From NCBI GenBank assembly GCA_963575745.1, contig CAUYUJ010015704.1, positions 335,001-399,000 on the forward strand: DNA of 64,000 nt. The letters are read 5' to 3'. A program made the translations under genes and the position numbers. The DNA is from Prorocentrum cordatum. Lineage: Eukaryota; Sar; Dinophyceae; Prorocentrales; Prorocentraceae. Below the pieces are notes generated by a model. It was not told the origin of the DNA, did not search any database, and saw only the letters and a program-made list of their open reading frames with translations. Position 1 is the stretch's first letter; the number at the start of each line of letters is the position of its first letter. Shown piece after piece: positions 1 to 10,365 of the stretch.

Positions 1-709
1 GCATGCGGGCGCAGCCACTGGGGCCTTCGGTGGAGCTCCCTATGGGGCCACGAAACGTGTGAGGGGTGTGCCAGAATGGGGGGTGGAACCGCATGCGGGC
101 GCAGCCACTGGGGCCTTCGGTGGAGCTCCCTATGGGGCCACGAAACGTGTGAGGGGTGTGCCAGAATGGGGGGTGGAACCGCATGCGGGCGCAGCCACTG
201 GGGCCTTCGGTGGAGCTCCCTATGGGGCCACGAAACGTGTGAGGGGTGTGCCAGAATGGGGGGTGGAACCGCATGCGGGCGCAGCCACTGGGGCCTTCGG
301 TGGAGCTCCCTATGGGGCCACGAAACGTGTGAGGGGTGTGCCAGAATGGGGGGTGGAACCGCATGCGGGCGCAGCCACTGGGGCCTTCGGTGGAGCTCCC
401 TATGGGGCCACGAAACGTGTGAGGGGTGTGCCAGAATGGGGGGTGGAACCGCATGCGGGCGCAGCCACTGGGGCCTTCGGTGGAGCTCCCTATGGGGCCA
501 CGAAACGTGTGAGGGGTGTGCCAGAATGGGGGGTGGAACCGCATGCGGGCGCAGCCACTGGGGCCTTCGGTGGAGCTCCCTATGGGGCCACGAAACGTGT
601 GAGGGGTGTGCCAGAATGGGGGGTGGAACCGCATGCGGGCGCAGCCACTGGGGCCTTCGGTGGAGCTCCCTATGGGGCCACGAAACGTGTGAGGGGTGTG
701 CCAGAATGG
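1..709 (+). repeat. 90-bp tandem repeat, about 7.9 copies
   Basis: Units start at 1, 91, 181, 271, 361, 451, 541 and 631, and the last breaks off near 709. The copies look identical to the base, so the array is recent or homogenised. Because 90 is divisible by 3, two frames stay open and spell 30-residue repeats (one begins RGVPEWGVEPHAG). No start context or known domain supports a real protein, so I treat it as a minisatellite. It runs off the left edge, so its full size is unknown. A GGA-rich stretch follows to about 770. Confidence 0.95.
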
Positions 710-840
710 GTGTGGGAGGGGGAGGAGGGGGGAGGAAGGGGAGGAGGAGGAAGGAGGAGGAGGAGGAACGCGGGGCGACGTCTCTTCAAAACGAGGACCC
801 AACACCACAGGATGGCTGGGAACAACAGTCACCTGGGCCC

Positions 841-1500
841 TGAAAGTCGCTGTTGCCGAAGATGTAGGCGTGCTCGCAGCAGCTGTCGTAACCGAGGTAG
901 TAGTTAAAGGGCCCAGGCTACCTGCTTCTAGAACACCAGCATTTCGGGCTTAGGCCAAATACCGTTCTCACGTTCTAGCCAAAAGTGTCTACGGGCACGT
1001 TGGGTGCCGCTACGTCTGTAGATACATTCGGGGTCGATGCGTCTATAGAAAAAGCGGCCGCTGCGCTCGTCGCAACACAGGATCGGCGAAAGGCGGATCC
1101 GTATCCGGTTCTTTCCTGTTCTAGATCAGGTCCGACATTTTACTCCAAGGTGGTAGGCGCAGTGGTTGCAGGAGCTGGCGTAGCCGAAGAGGTAGGTCTA
1201 GCCACAGAAGCTGGTGTTGTCGAAGACGTAGGCGTAGCCGCGGTAGCTAGTGTAGCCGCAGTGGCTGGCGCAGGCGAAGCCGAAGGGGTACGCGCAGTCG
1301 ACGCAGGAGGTGTAGCCGTAGAAGGCTTCAAGTGGGATCCCACGTGAGCGTGTGCCGTCAACCCGTCGGCGGGACTGCCCTGGCTCTGCCCTGGCGGCCG
1401 GCTGGAGCCCAGGGAGCTGTTACAGCCGAAGAGGTAGTCGTAGTCGTAGTCGTAGCGTAGCTCAACAGGTAGGCGCAGGCGAGGCAGGCATTGTAGCCAC
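841..1500 (+). repeat. degenerate 18-bp minisatellite (Gly/Val/Ala/Glu-coding)
   Basis: From about 1162 to 1330 the sequence divides into 18-bp units such as GGCGTAGCCGAAGAGGTA, each reading as a hexapeptide like GVAEEV, GLATEA or GVVEDV. The same theme is visible at 841-900 and 1430-1490. An ORF at 985-1347 reads through it. Divergence between units is much higher than in the 90-bp array, so it is older. I see no domain and would not call a gene. Confidence 0.6.
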
Positions 1501-1549
1501 AGGGTTCGGCGCAGGAACGGCTCCAGCAGGAGCGTCGGCCACCCCCCCG

Positions 1550-1890
1550 TCATGGGCCCTGCTCTTCTGGGCCGTCAGGGCCCTGGATGCGGTTGTGCCC
1601 AAAGAGGGCGGTGCAGCAGACGAGAGTGAAGTAATTAACCGAAAAGGTTGCAGCAACACTGGTGGACGGGTTGAATTCCGGCGCGTTGACGTTGAGGGTC
1701 GCGGCGTTGGCCCCCAGGTATGCAGGATTCTCGGCGGTTGCCTTGACCTGGTCGGCAATGTTTGGGGCACTGGCCTGCTTTAGTTGGATGTGTTTTCCAG
1801 ATATCTGAGTTTCTTGCTCGATCTGTTGTCAATCATTTGCCAAATTCGACATTGCCGAGCTGCTTGCTTCAGGTTTTCGCAAGTGATCCT
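1550..1890 (-). pseudogene. decayed coding relic with a PAM2-like motif
   Basis: One minus-strand frame reads about 100 codons with a single internal stop (near 1829) before terminating at about 1550. It is rich in Ala, Gln and Ser and contains LNVNAPEFNPS at about 1664-1696. This fits the PAM2 consensus (LNxxAxxF), the peptide by which ataxin-2, PAIP and eRF3-type proteins bind the MLLE domain of poly(A)-binding protein. The flanking residues (EQETQISGKHIQLKQASAP) look like a disordered or coiled linker. The parent gene is unknown. The spliced-leader relic upstream on the same strand (2063-2084) suggests a retroposed mRNA. The motif is seen directly; the role is inferred. Confidence 0.4.
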
Positions 1891-2062
1891 GTCGGCGTCA
1901 AGCAACGTGCTCGGGAGCTGAAGGCACGGAGATAATACAATCATGCGTGGCTCAATTGCGCGCGTAGCGGAAAATTGATATTAAGGATACAATGATGGTT
2001 TTGTAACTTTGCCGATGTGGTGCGGGAATCCACAAAGCCAGCCCATTCCGCGGGCTGGCCCC

Positions 2063-2084
2063 CTTGAGCCAACAGTGGCTACGG
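2063..2084 (-). other. dinoflagellate spliced-leader relic
   Basis: Read on the minus strand this is CCGTAGCCACTGTTGGCTCA followed by AG. The dinoflagellate trans-spliced leader ends CCATTTTGGCTCAAG and starts with the same CCGTAGCC. The match needs one inserted C and one T-to-G change over the leader. Dinoflagellate retrogenes keep such relics because trans-spliced mRNAs are reverse-transcribed and reinserted. The DNA below 2063 would be the retroposed body, consistent with the coding relic at 1550-1890. Confidence 0.65.
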
Positions 2085-2394
2085 AGTTCCTCCTCCTCCT
2101 CCTCCTCTCTCCCCTCTCTCCTCTGCCGTCACGAAATTGAATGTCGAGGAACTGTCCACCCGACCACGATGACATTGCGAAGGACGGGCACAAAAGGCAT
2201 CAGTACCCATCGGCTCTATGACGAAATTGCTGACGTGCGGGCCAACCCCCGACGGGACATTCGGTAGTGGGCTGCCCGAACAGACGAACACCATCGACAA
2301 CTCCACGGCCTTCCCGCCTCGGCCGCCTGACGGCCCGCGCGAGCGTGCATGCACGCTCGCTTGTTGGGGGTGGTCATCCTGTCATCCTTGGTCC

Positions 2395-2545
2395 ATACCC
2401 TCCTGCCCTTTTCCGTTCCCGTTCCCGTTTCCTCCTCCTCTTCCTCGTCCTCTTCCTCCTCTTTCTCTTCTCTCGCTCACTGATGACATCGGTGTCCTCC
2501 TCTTCCTCCTCTTCCTCCTCTTCCTCATCTTTCCCTTGGGGGCGC
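2395..2545 (+). repeat. pyrimidine-rich (CTTCCTCCT) tract
   Basis: An almost uninterrupted pyrimidine run made of TCC, TTCC and CTCTTC words. A shorter TCC run lies at 2088-2130. Long Ser/Leu/Pro or Glu/Arg ORFs crossing it are artefacts of the repeat. Confidence 0.8.
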
Positions 2546-3333
2546 GGAGAGGAGATGGAGGAAAGGAGTGATGGAGGTGGTCCAGCGCTTGAGATGGTCT
2601 CAGGGCTGGTTGTGGGATGTTCTCTGTGGGCGGGCGAAGCGGGGGCGGCCGACAGGAGGCGGCTTCGCTGGCGCTGCGATTGGAGGTGCTGCGCGGCGTC
2701 CAGGACCCCCTCTGCCCCCTTCGTTTCTCTCGTCGGGGGCACGCGCGTCGAGTCGGGGCGTACCTGGGGGGCGCCGCGGGCGGAGGCTCAGTATGCCCAG
2801 AGCCGGACCTCCGAAGGACTGTTCTGTTCAGTCCCGACGTGTTTTCTGCGGTTTCGGCCTCCCGGAGGTGGGTTCACGTCCCAGGGCAATCGTAAACAGC
2901 CTTTGACTGAAAAGTTGTACCCGGGGAGAGAGTCGGGAGGCCCTCTGGGCAGCGGATTGTCAATATTATATCGTCCGATGTCCATGGGTAGAGGGGGTAG
3001 GAGGGCGGTCAGGAATCGAGAGGGGGGCGAGGGGGGAACAGCTTGGGGGGGGATCTGTACATCAAAAGCCCGCACTGGCAACGTGATGTCTAAGGGCAGC
3101 ACGCGGACACGCGTGGAGCGAGCCTCTTGCGGTGTAAGCATTGGAGGTTGGAGGGGCACGCGAGGCTCACCAGAGGGACTCCCGCTCAGTGCACTTGCAG
3201 CGGGGGTAGCTGCTTAGGAAAACAGCAGTACGCAACCGTCTATACAAGCTAGCTGGGGAAAAAGCAAAACACGGCGCTCGAGCATCCAATTGCCAGCAAG
3301 GCAGCCCAGGCGCCCCCTCGTTCCGACCCTCGC
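2546..3333. other. no gene recognised
   Basis: GC-rich sequence with overlapping open frames on both strands, but no frame gives a recognisable domain or a consistent coding signal. Confidence 0.5.
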
Positions 3334-3334
3334 C

Positions 3335-3461
3335 GAGCGCGTTCCACTACTCGCAAAGTGCCTGCTCGCAAAAGGTCCCCAAAGCAAGCGACTGCCTCGA
3401 TGCCATGGATCTCAGGCTCCCCTCGGCGGATCCGGGCCATGTGCGAGCAGCTGCTTTGCGA
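3335..3461. mobile_element. decayed foldback (MITE-like) element, family 1
   Basis: The left arm (3335-3372) matches the 38-bp terminal repeat of the element at 20418-20561, including GCGTTCCACTACTCGCAAAG. A degenerate right arm is visible at 3442-3461. The spacer is about 69 bp, close to the 68 bp of the intact copy, although the spacer sequences differ. Confidence 0.6.
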
Positions 3462-3465
3462 ACTT

Positions 3466-3720
3466 AAGCGAGGTTAAGGGGTGGTTGTGTAGCGAACTCT
3501 AACGCTGTCTTGGCTCAAAGCAGCGCTGTCCAATATGCCAGGTGCACGTGACTTTGTGCACCTCTATTGGGATCGTGGCAACGAACAAAAGCCACGTCCT
3601 TTTGTGATCCATATATCATGGTTCCTCTCTTATTGGTCCTCTCGTTTGCCATCACGGGATGAGTTGTGGGATACCTCGATACGTCGCGGACGTTTTCCTA
3701 AGAGTAGGGTTCTCAGTTAA
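3466..3720. other. no gene recognised
   Basis: Lower-GC spacer between the decayed foldback element and the 3' end of the retroelement. I see no target-site duplication or poly(A) tail. Confidence 0.5.
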
Positions 3721-6700
3721 TTACCTCATGGTCAAGCCCTGTACCCTTACTTTCCACTTGGTAGCAGAGCAGGCTACATCTTCACGTGGCTGGCTCTTAC
3801 ATCGCGTGACAGCCGGGCCCTGGTAGCGCCTGTGTTTGCGCTCCTCCCCGGCTGCCGCGGCCGCGCCGCTCCGGACGGCGCGGTTCTGGCCCGCCGGCGT
3901 GCTTGCGCCCAGGGCGGCGCTTGTGATCACCGCGTCGACGTAGGACACGCCGGCCGCGGGGTCGGTGAAGACCGCGTCAAGGCAGGCTGCCTCGACAGAG
4001 CCGTCCGCCCGAGCCCGGTTCCAGGCGGGCACGATTGCTCCGTGCCCACGCCCGTCGCGCCCCGGGCCCGCAGCCAGCGGGCGAGCCAGTCCCCGACGCC
4101 GTCGTGGCGGTGGCTCGTGCCGCTGCCGACGTGGCAGCCCAGGCAGTGTCCCGGCGTCGCGGCCAGGTCGGCCCCGCAGAACGCGCCGCCCTCCCGGCGC
4201 CGGAGGCAGGTGGCGCTGGCGCTTGCGGGCGCAGGCAGCTGTAGTCGCAACGCCAGGGCTGGGAGGAAGCGCGCGTCCGCCATGTCGTGGTCCTCCTCCG
4301 TTGCGGCAGGAGCCAGCCTCCCGCGCCCTTCCCGCTGGCCGAGCTGCGCTGCGCTGCGCAATTCGGCGGCAGGGCGCCCTTGAACCGCTGCGGGCGCGCG
4401 TGCTGCTCCGGCGCCGCGAGGGCCCGCTGCGCCTTGGCCCTCGGCCCCGCGGCGGCGCAAAGCCAGCCCGCGCCGCGCACCTGGAGCGCGCGGCCCGCGC
4501 CCTCGGCCTCCCCCCACGCCGTCGGGCAAGCCTGCTGGAAGGCCTCGAGGCTGGGCAGGCCGAGCTCCCTGCAGACGCAAGCCAGACACGCCTGCCAAGC
4601 CCCCACAAAGGCTGGGAGCCTCCTGCGCGCGAGGCCCCGGAGGCCAAGCCCGCCGGCGGCGAGGGGCAGGAGGGCCAGGTCGCGCGCGAGGGCGGGGAGC
4701 TCCTGGTGCCTGGTGAGCGGTTTCAGGACCTCGTGCACGTGGCCGAGATGAACCACCGCGTCGTAAGCCTGGCACCACGCCTCGTCGAGCAGGCGCGCCC
4801 TTGCGTGGTGCAGGGCCGCGTCGTTGGCGAAGGTGCGGAGCAGCGCGAGCTCGTCTTGGGCGCGCAGCCCGTGCTTTCGGAGTTGGCAGAAGGCCGCGAG
4901 GTGGGCGTCGAGGTGGTCCCGGGCCGCCTGCGGCGCGGCAGCCGGCGAGAAGTTCGTCCGCGCAGCGTCGGCGCCCAGGGCTGCTCCCGCGGCGTGGCGC
5001 ACGTAGGGGAGAGTGCTTCCCACGCGCGTGAGCGCGGGCACCTTTGCTTTGGCCAGCGGCCTGGGGAGCTGCAGGGCGCGCGGGTTCCACGCCTTTGTCT
5101 TTCGTGGGTTCACGCGGGGGCCCCGCGCCGAGAAGAGCCCCTGCGCGGCAAGGAGTGCTGCTGCCAGTGCGCGCGGGCTGCCCACGACGCACACGTCGTC
5201 GAGGTAGGCCACCACCTTGGCCTCAGGGTCCACGCGGCGCGCCGCCGTCTCCAGGCGCTCGTGGAGTGCCCCCGTCGCCACCGCGAAGAACGCAGGGGGC
5301 AGGGGGCAACTCCGGTCCACCCCGCGCTGCGCTGTGAATGGCGCCGCCCGGGCCCCGGGAAGGCGGGCCCCGCGCGCGGTGGCGCCGCCGTGCCACGCCG
5401 TCGCGAGCCGCGCCAGCTCCGGCAGGCGGCCGGAGACCTCCCGCAGCAGGGTGTCCCGGCAGAGCTTGTTGGCAACGTCCAAGGGGAGCGCGGCGGCGCC
5501 CGGGTCCCTTTCCAGCGCGGTTACCACGACGCCGTGCATCAGCTCGATCACGTTCTTGCGGCCAACGCCGAACTGGAGGCGCCCCGCTGCCGTGGCGATG
5601 GTTTTTTTTCTGAGCCGCCGTGGCCGCTTTGGCCGCCATCCTGCGCAGCGTCTCGCCGCAGGCAAGCGGCCGCGCGCCGCCCCCGGGCTTCAGCAGCGGC
5701 AGCAGCCGCTCGGATAGGAGGGCTTGTTTCGCCTGCGCCGGCGCTTGGCCCTCGAGGATGAGGACGAGGACCTGCGCGAGCGCCTGATTTTCGTGTCCAC
5801 GCAGGGCCGCCCAGTGCTCGGAGCGGGCGCCAGACAGGCCCGGGCCCGAGTGGCGAGGGTACTTCCCGAGGCTGCCTGCCACCGCCTCGGCGGCTTCAGC
5901 CTCCCAGGGCGCCAGGGGGTGAGCTAGGGGCGGCGGCGGCGCGCGGGCCCTGGCGGTCGCCTCCAGGAAGAGGGCGGCCAAGTCGCGGGCCACCTCGGGC
6001 CCGCGCGCCAGCTTGCCAGGCCCGGCGGCCGCCGCAGCCGCGCGGCCCACCTCCCCGAGCACGATGAGCTCGTGCACCCGTCGAGCCACCTCCTCCGTCT
6101 TACGATGCCCTGGGCTGTCTTCTTCTGGTTCTCCGGATCGTGCGGTCGCGGCCCACAGTGCCGCCCAGTCTCCCGTCCAAGCTTGGCGAAGGCGGCGTGA
6201 CAGCACCTTCGAGGCCGACGGCCGCTCGTCACCGCCGCTGGCTGGGGGCACCGCGAACAGCAGCCTCGGGAGCAGGAGCAGCTGGGCCCACGCCGCCTCG
6301 CTCATGGGGCGCGCCGCGACGGCGCGCAACGCCGCGGCGAGCACGGCCGCGACCGCCGCGACGAGGGTCGGGGGCGTCGTCGTCCACGTGGGCACGGGCT
6401 CCCGCAAGGCACCGTTCAAGCCGAAGCTGGCCCACCATTCCAGCCTCGGGAGCTCGCCCGCTTCCGCTGCCAGAACGCGCCGCGGGTGGACGTCGTTGGC
6501 GGGCGGGGCCGCCCCTGGCAGAGGCGCAGTGCAAGCGAAGATTTCCACGCGAGCCTCCTCTGGCAGCGCCGCCAAGCCCTCCACCGAGCCCAGGGGCATG
6601 CCGCCCGCGATGCAGGCTGGGTGGCGGAAGTGCCGGTCTGGGTTTGCCCGGCTCGCAAAGCGAATTGCCCCTGGCTCGAATCCCGAGCAGCACACGCAGC

Positions 6701-6752
6701 ATGCCGCCACATGCTTCCGAGGGGCTTGGCGGCTGGCCACCCAAGCGCGCAC
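3721..6752 (-). pseudogene. R2-like non-LTR retroelement polyprotein, frameshifted
   Basis: Minus-strand element assembled from three frames. The N-terminal part has a PARP-finger-like C2HC cluster (CCVCC near 6701-6687, then RHFRHPAC near 6614) and an RT finger motif GGGARPLACGETLRR near 5640-5690. The frame changes at a T8 run (5602-5609), continuing as RLQFGVGRKNVIELMHGV and the catalytic YLDD (5195-5206). A second shift near 4300 leads to a Cys-rich segment with CGADL, GHCLGCH and SHRHD. A third near 4034 leads to VPAWNRARADGSVE, YVDAVIT and EERKHRRY, which fit a restriction-like endonuclease as in R2-type elements. The role would be target-primed reverse transcription. Three shifts mean it is dead unless some are assembly errors. 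The 5' end is uncertain because other frames run up to about 7040. Confidence 0.8.
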
Positions 6753-7065
6753 CCTGGGCGGGCACCCTGCAGCAGCGGCGGGTGGCGCAGCAGCGGCGGC
6801 AGCAGGCGCAGCGCCGGCAGCAACCCCCGGGGCAGCAGCGGCGCCAAGTGCACCGCAAAGTTGGGCTGCTCAGGGAGGCGTGGCCGCGGCCGCTCCGTCA
6901 TAGTCCTGCATATCCTGATCCCCGCCCCGCCCGGCGGCATCCAGTATCTCCACGTCTCCCTCCATGGCTCGAGGGTTGAGGGAGGAAGGCGAAGGGGGTG
7001 AGAGGTGACGAGCGGGTGAGAAGTGCGGGCCTGGCCGGGCAACGGTTGCGCGCGACTTGAGTCCT

Positions 7066-7400
7066 TCTCCTCTTCCTCTTCCTCCTCCTACTTATTCCCC
7101 CTCCTCCTCCTCCTCCTCCTCCTCCTCCTCCTCCTCCTCCTCCTCGTCATCATCATCATCATCGTCGTCATCATCATCATCATGTTCCTCCCTCTCCTCC
7201 TCTTCCTCCTTCCTCCTCATCCCTCCACCTCCTACCCATCTTCCTCCTACGCCTCCTCATCCCCTCCCTCCTCCTGCTCCTCTTCCTCCTCCTCCTCCTC
7301 CTCCTCCTCCTCGTCCTCGTCCTCGTCCTCCTCCTCCTCCTCCTCCTCCTTTTCCTCCTCCTCCTCCTTCTCCTTCTCCTCCTCCTCCCCCTCCTTCCCT
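7066..7400 (+). repeat. (TCC)n / (ATC)n microsatellite
   Basis: Long TCC array with an inner ATC/GTC segment near 7145-7185. It encodes spurious poly-Ser, poly-Pro and poly-Leu ORFs. It ends in a C-rich CAG at about 7430, which resembles a polypyrimidine tract followed by a 3' splice site. Confidence 0.9.
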
Positions 7401-7432
7401 TACCCCTTAGCGCCGCCAGCTCGCCCCCCCAG

Positions 7433-7560
7433 GAGCAGGAACTCCGCGAGCTCCGCTTGCGGTTGCCCCAGGCCCGGCGCGCCTCCGAGGCGCCAGCGTC
7501 CGCGGTGCGCGCGCCCGAGCTCCAGCGGTGTCACGAGGCCCCCCGCGTGTCGGGCTCGGA
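7433..7560 (+). CDS. possible orphan exon after a microsatellite
   Basis: Directly after CCCCCCCAG the plus strand reads EQELRELRLRLPQARRASE, an amphipathic coiled-coil-like peptide, and stays open beyond 7560. The arrangement (pyrimidine array, AG, coding-like start) is the same as at 52892, where an exon is better supported. No upstream exon or domain is recognised. Confidence 0.2.
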
Positions 7561-8070
7561 CGGCAGGCGGAGGAGGTTCCGAGCGTTTGCATTTGGAGCG
7601 GGCTGGGGGTCTGAGGTGGCCCAACAGAGAAGGGGGGGGCGATGTCGCAGGCCCTGGGTTCGGGAAGATTCTGTTTTTGAAACTTTGTTCGGCGCCTGGG
7701 GGTCGCTTTCGGACCCTGGGACCGTCAAAGGCGGATCCGGGGCGAAAATCTGCACCATGTGCGCCCCGGGATAGGTCCAGGAGCCGATGTTCAACGAATT
7801 TGGCCCATCCCTTCCTCCTGACAGCTTTTCTGGTGCTCCAGCCAGTTCAGACTACCTGGCCGCCCCCCAGGCGGAGGAGACCCCTATGCAGGCACAGAGC
7901 GTCTCGTTCGGGCGGCTCCAGGAAGTCCGAGTGTTCACATGGTTACATGACCTTCCTTTGTCTCAACGTCCCGTCCTTTTTTTTGCCGTCGGTCCTCCTC
8001 CGACACGTTTACCAGGTTTTCTGGCGACCGTTGCGCTACCAAGGTGGATGGGTCGGGCCCCCCGCACGCG
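7561..8070. other. no gene recognised
   Basis: No recognisable domain on either strand and no clear repeat unit. Confidence 0.5.
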
Positions 8071-8106
8071 GTTGGTGACCACGCCGCGTGATTGGCCATT
8101 GGGGGT

Positions 8107-8192
8107 TCGGACCGCACGGTTTTGGGACTCGTGTTGTACTTCGAGGGCGTTTTGGGCGACCAGGGCCTCCAGGGTCCCAAGACTGTGCGGTG
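8107..8192. repeat. inverted repeat
   Basis: CCGCACGGTTTTGGGAC on the left pairs with GTCCCAAGACTGTGCGG on the right with two mismatches and a loop of about 50 bp. The neighbouring GGTGACCACGCCGCG and GACCGCGCGGTGAGGTC may extend the foldback. Confidence 0.5.
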
Positions 8193-8877
8193 ACGGACCG
8201 CGCGGTGAGGTCGCTGTGGATTTCGAGGTCTGTCACCACATGATTTGTGGATCCCCAAATTGGAGACGTGGACGGTGCTCCCTCGGCATGTGCGTCTCAC
8301 TCTTTTTCCCTCCTCCGCCCCGTTCGCCACGGCCCCAGGAGACCAGGCTCCGAGGGTGGGGGGGGGTGAAATTGGGGCTTCGGTTCAGCTGGGCGGGCCC
8401 CGGTGTGGATCACGGACGGGATTGACAAACCTCAGCGTCCGCGACGACCACGCCAGGTTCATGGCCCGGTGTTTGGCGCGTGCTTGCGCGAATATTGGGC
8501 ATGTGTTGAGTGGCAATTCGGAACCACCCACAGGTTTTATCACAATGTTAAACATCACAATTTGAAAACTTATTGTATTTGTAGTCCGGTTACCTGGTAC
8601 TACAATCATATCCAATCGGGTCACCCCTTCGCCCGAGTGCAACGCCAAGCCGACTCGGCTGGGCCCTGAGTTGCGTCCGGCACCTGTGGCGCAGGCGGCT
8701 CAGCGTGAGTGCTCATGCTGTCCAAGCTCGTTGTTGATCTCAGGATCGACCGACTCATCTCTCATCGACCACATCGAGAGCGCCTCCAAGGGCGACCACA
8801 AAGACTTCAGCTGCGGAGTCAAACAACACCGCAGTGCCATCGGCGCAGCGACGCTCGACCAGGACGAGTAACTACAT

Positions 8878-9735
8878 CGACGCGCTGATTCCCATCAGCA
8901 CGTCGGCCTGGTCAAGTCGAAGGGCGACGAGCCGGCCGGAGGTCCACTCCCAGAATTCTTTGTCCCCCTCTTCGGAGCAGCCGCTCACGCGCTGCTCGCG
9001 CAACGCCGCGTTGCCGTGTATATCGTCGCGCTACAACGGGCCGAGAACATGCTGCTCACATACGCGCGATGCAGCTCAACTCCATTGTTCTGGCCATGCA
9101 GAAGATCAAGGCGCGCGTCGTTATCCCGGCGATAGAATGCGAGGGCCAGATCTGCGTGCACAGCGACGGCTCGTTCAAGCGTGAAGAGGAGCCAAGATGA
9201 GGTTCGTGGCGCCGTATATCTGCGTCTAGGCCATTGCCGCAGCACTGGTAAACAGATCTGCCACTTTCTCGACGCAGTGAGCCGATCGTGCAAGCTTGCG
9301 TGTCGATCGTCATTCGGCAGTGAGTTTTTTCGCAGCATGTGGAGCAGCGGACGGCATACAAGCGCACCTCCTGACGGTCCGCGAGATGGTGCGCAGACCC
9401 GCCTCAGAAAATGAAATCAGGAGGCAGCGCGCTGAGGGGGGCTGCGCGGTGCCGGCCGATCTGGTCGCGGAAGTTGCGTCCGTTTTCTCCGCCTTGTCCT
9501 TGGACCACGCGCGACCGCCATCAGAGACAAGTCTGGCAGGCCACTTACGGTGACTAGCATACTAGATGCACGCAAAATTGTGACCGACATGTTGTGGTAT
9601 GACACCCGCGACATGAGGGCCGACCCCATGACGAAGAAAAGTCTCGGCCAGGAGCTCATCCTCGACATCATGGAGGGGCAGTTCGCCTACGACCACCGCG
9701 CAGCGAGGTTGAGCGAGGAGCGGCGCAAGAAGACG
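8878..9735 (+). pseudogene. Ty1/copia-type RT/RNase H remnant
   Basis: Plus-strand fragments in different frames line up with the C-terminal part of a copia Pol polyprotein. About 8962-9041 reads ALLAQRRVAVYIVALQR, resembling the block after the RT domain. About 9150-9179 reads ICVHSDGSFK, matching the first RNase H catalytic segment (the YTDAS-type block). 9601-9639 reads DTRDMRADPMTKK, the conserved C-terminal block (D..ADxxTK). Stops and frame changes separate the pieces, and I see no integrase, gag or LTR. It is an old fragment. Confidence 0.65.
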
Positions 9736-9759
9736 GTGCCGAGTTCTCGCCACAATGAC

Positions 9760-10340
9760 CTCAACAAGAACAACGGTGACGCTACTGGGCAACCCATTCG
9801 GCGTCGCATGTCTGGACGATGTTCGCGAATGCAACGACCGAGGCGCACGTCGCGAACTGTGTTCGCGATTGCGACGCAGTCCATCAGGAAGAGGGAGGTG
9901 CAGTGGCCCGCATATCGAGCACTATGTGAGCGAATGCGATATGGCCAGCGAAAGCGCAATAGGAGGGCCACATGCTGGTGAGAGGGCTGTCGCCATCAAT
10001 TGTGTGGGCGGGGCGTTTTTTTTTCTTCTGGCAGTTGATAATGCAAGTCGGTCTCTGCGCGCCGCCGCAGAAGAAATCCCCCCCCCCGCAAATGTTTGGA
10101 AAGTGGCCCCGTCTGTCGAGGGCCCTTCCGTTGCAGTTTCGTTCGCCTTTTTGAGTGAGACTTGGTCAGTCGAAGGTCCCGGGGCACGGTCGGTTAGCCT
10201 ACCGTGCCCATGCTACTCATGTCTTATTGTCGTCGTGATACTTCCTGGACACGGTACAAGGCATCTTCCATGTACCGCGCGTCCTCATTATTAGTCTCAT
10301 GCTCCATGTTCTCGTTGGTATGCTATGGAGCGCGATCGCC
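9760..10340. other. no gene recognised
   Basis: Mixed-composition DNA with a T-run near 10016-10024 and a C-run near 10078-10086. No recognisable coding frame. Confidence 0.5.
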
Positions 10341-10365
10341 CTCAGACTCACTTCTCCTCTTCCCT

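Noticed and set aside
2267-3217. 316-codon plus-strand ORF
   Set aside because: Begins in a pyrimidine tract, overlaps ORFs on the other strand and has no domain.
3511-3525. CTTGGCTCAAAG as a spliced-leader remnant
   Set aside because: Match limited to about nine bases with no support upstream.
8880-9740. Complete copia element
   Set aside because: Only the RT C-terminal and RNase H blocks are visible, in several frames. No LTR, gag or integrase found within several kb.
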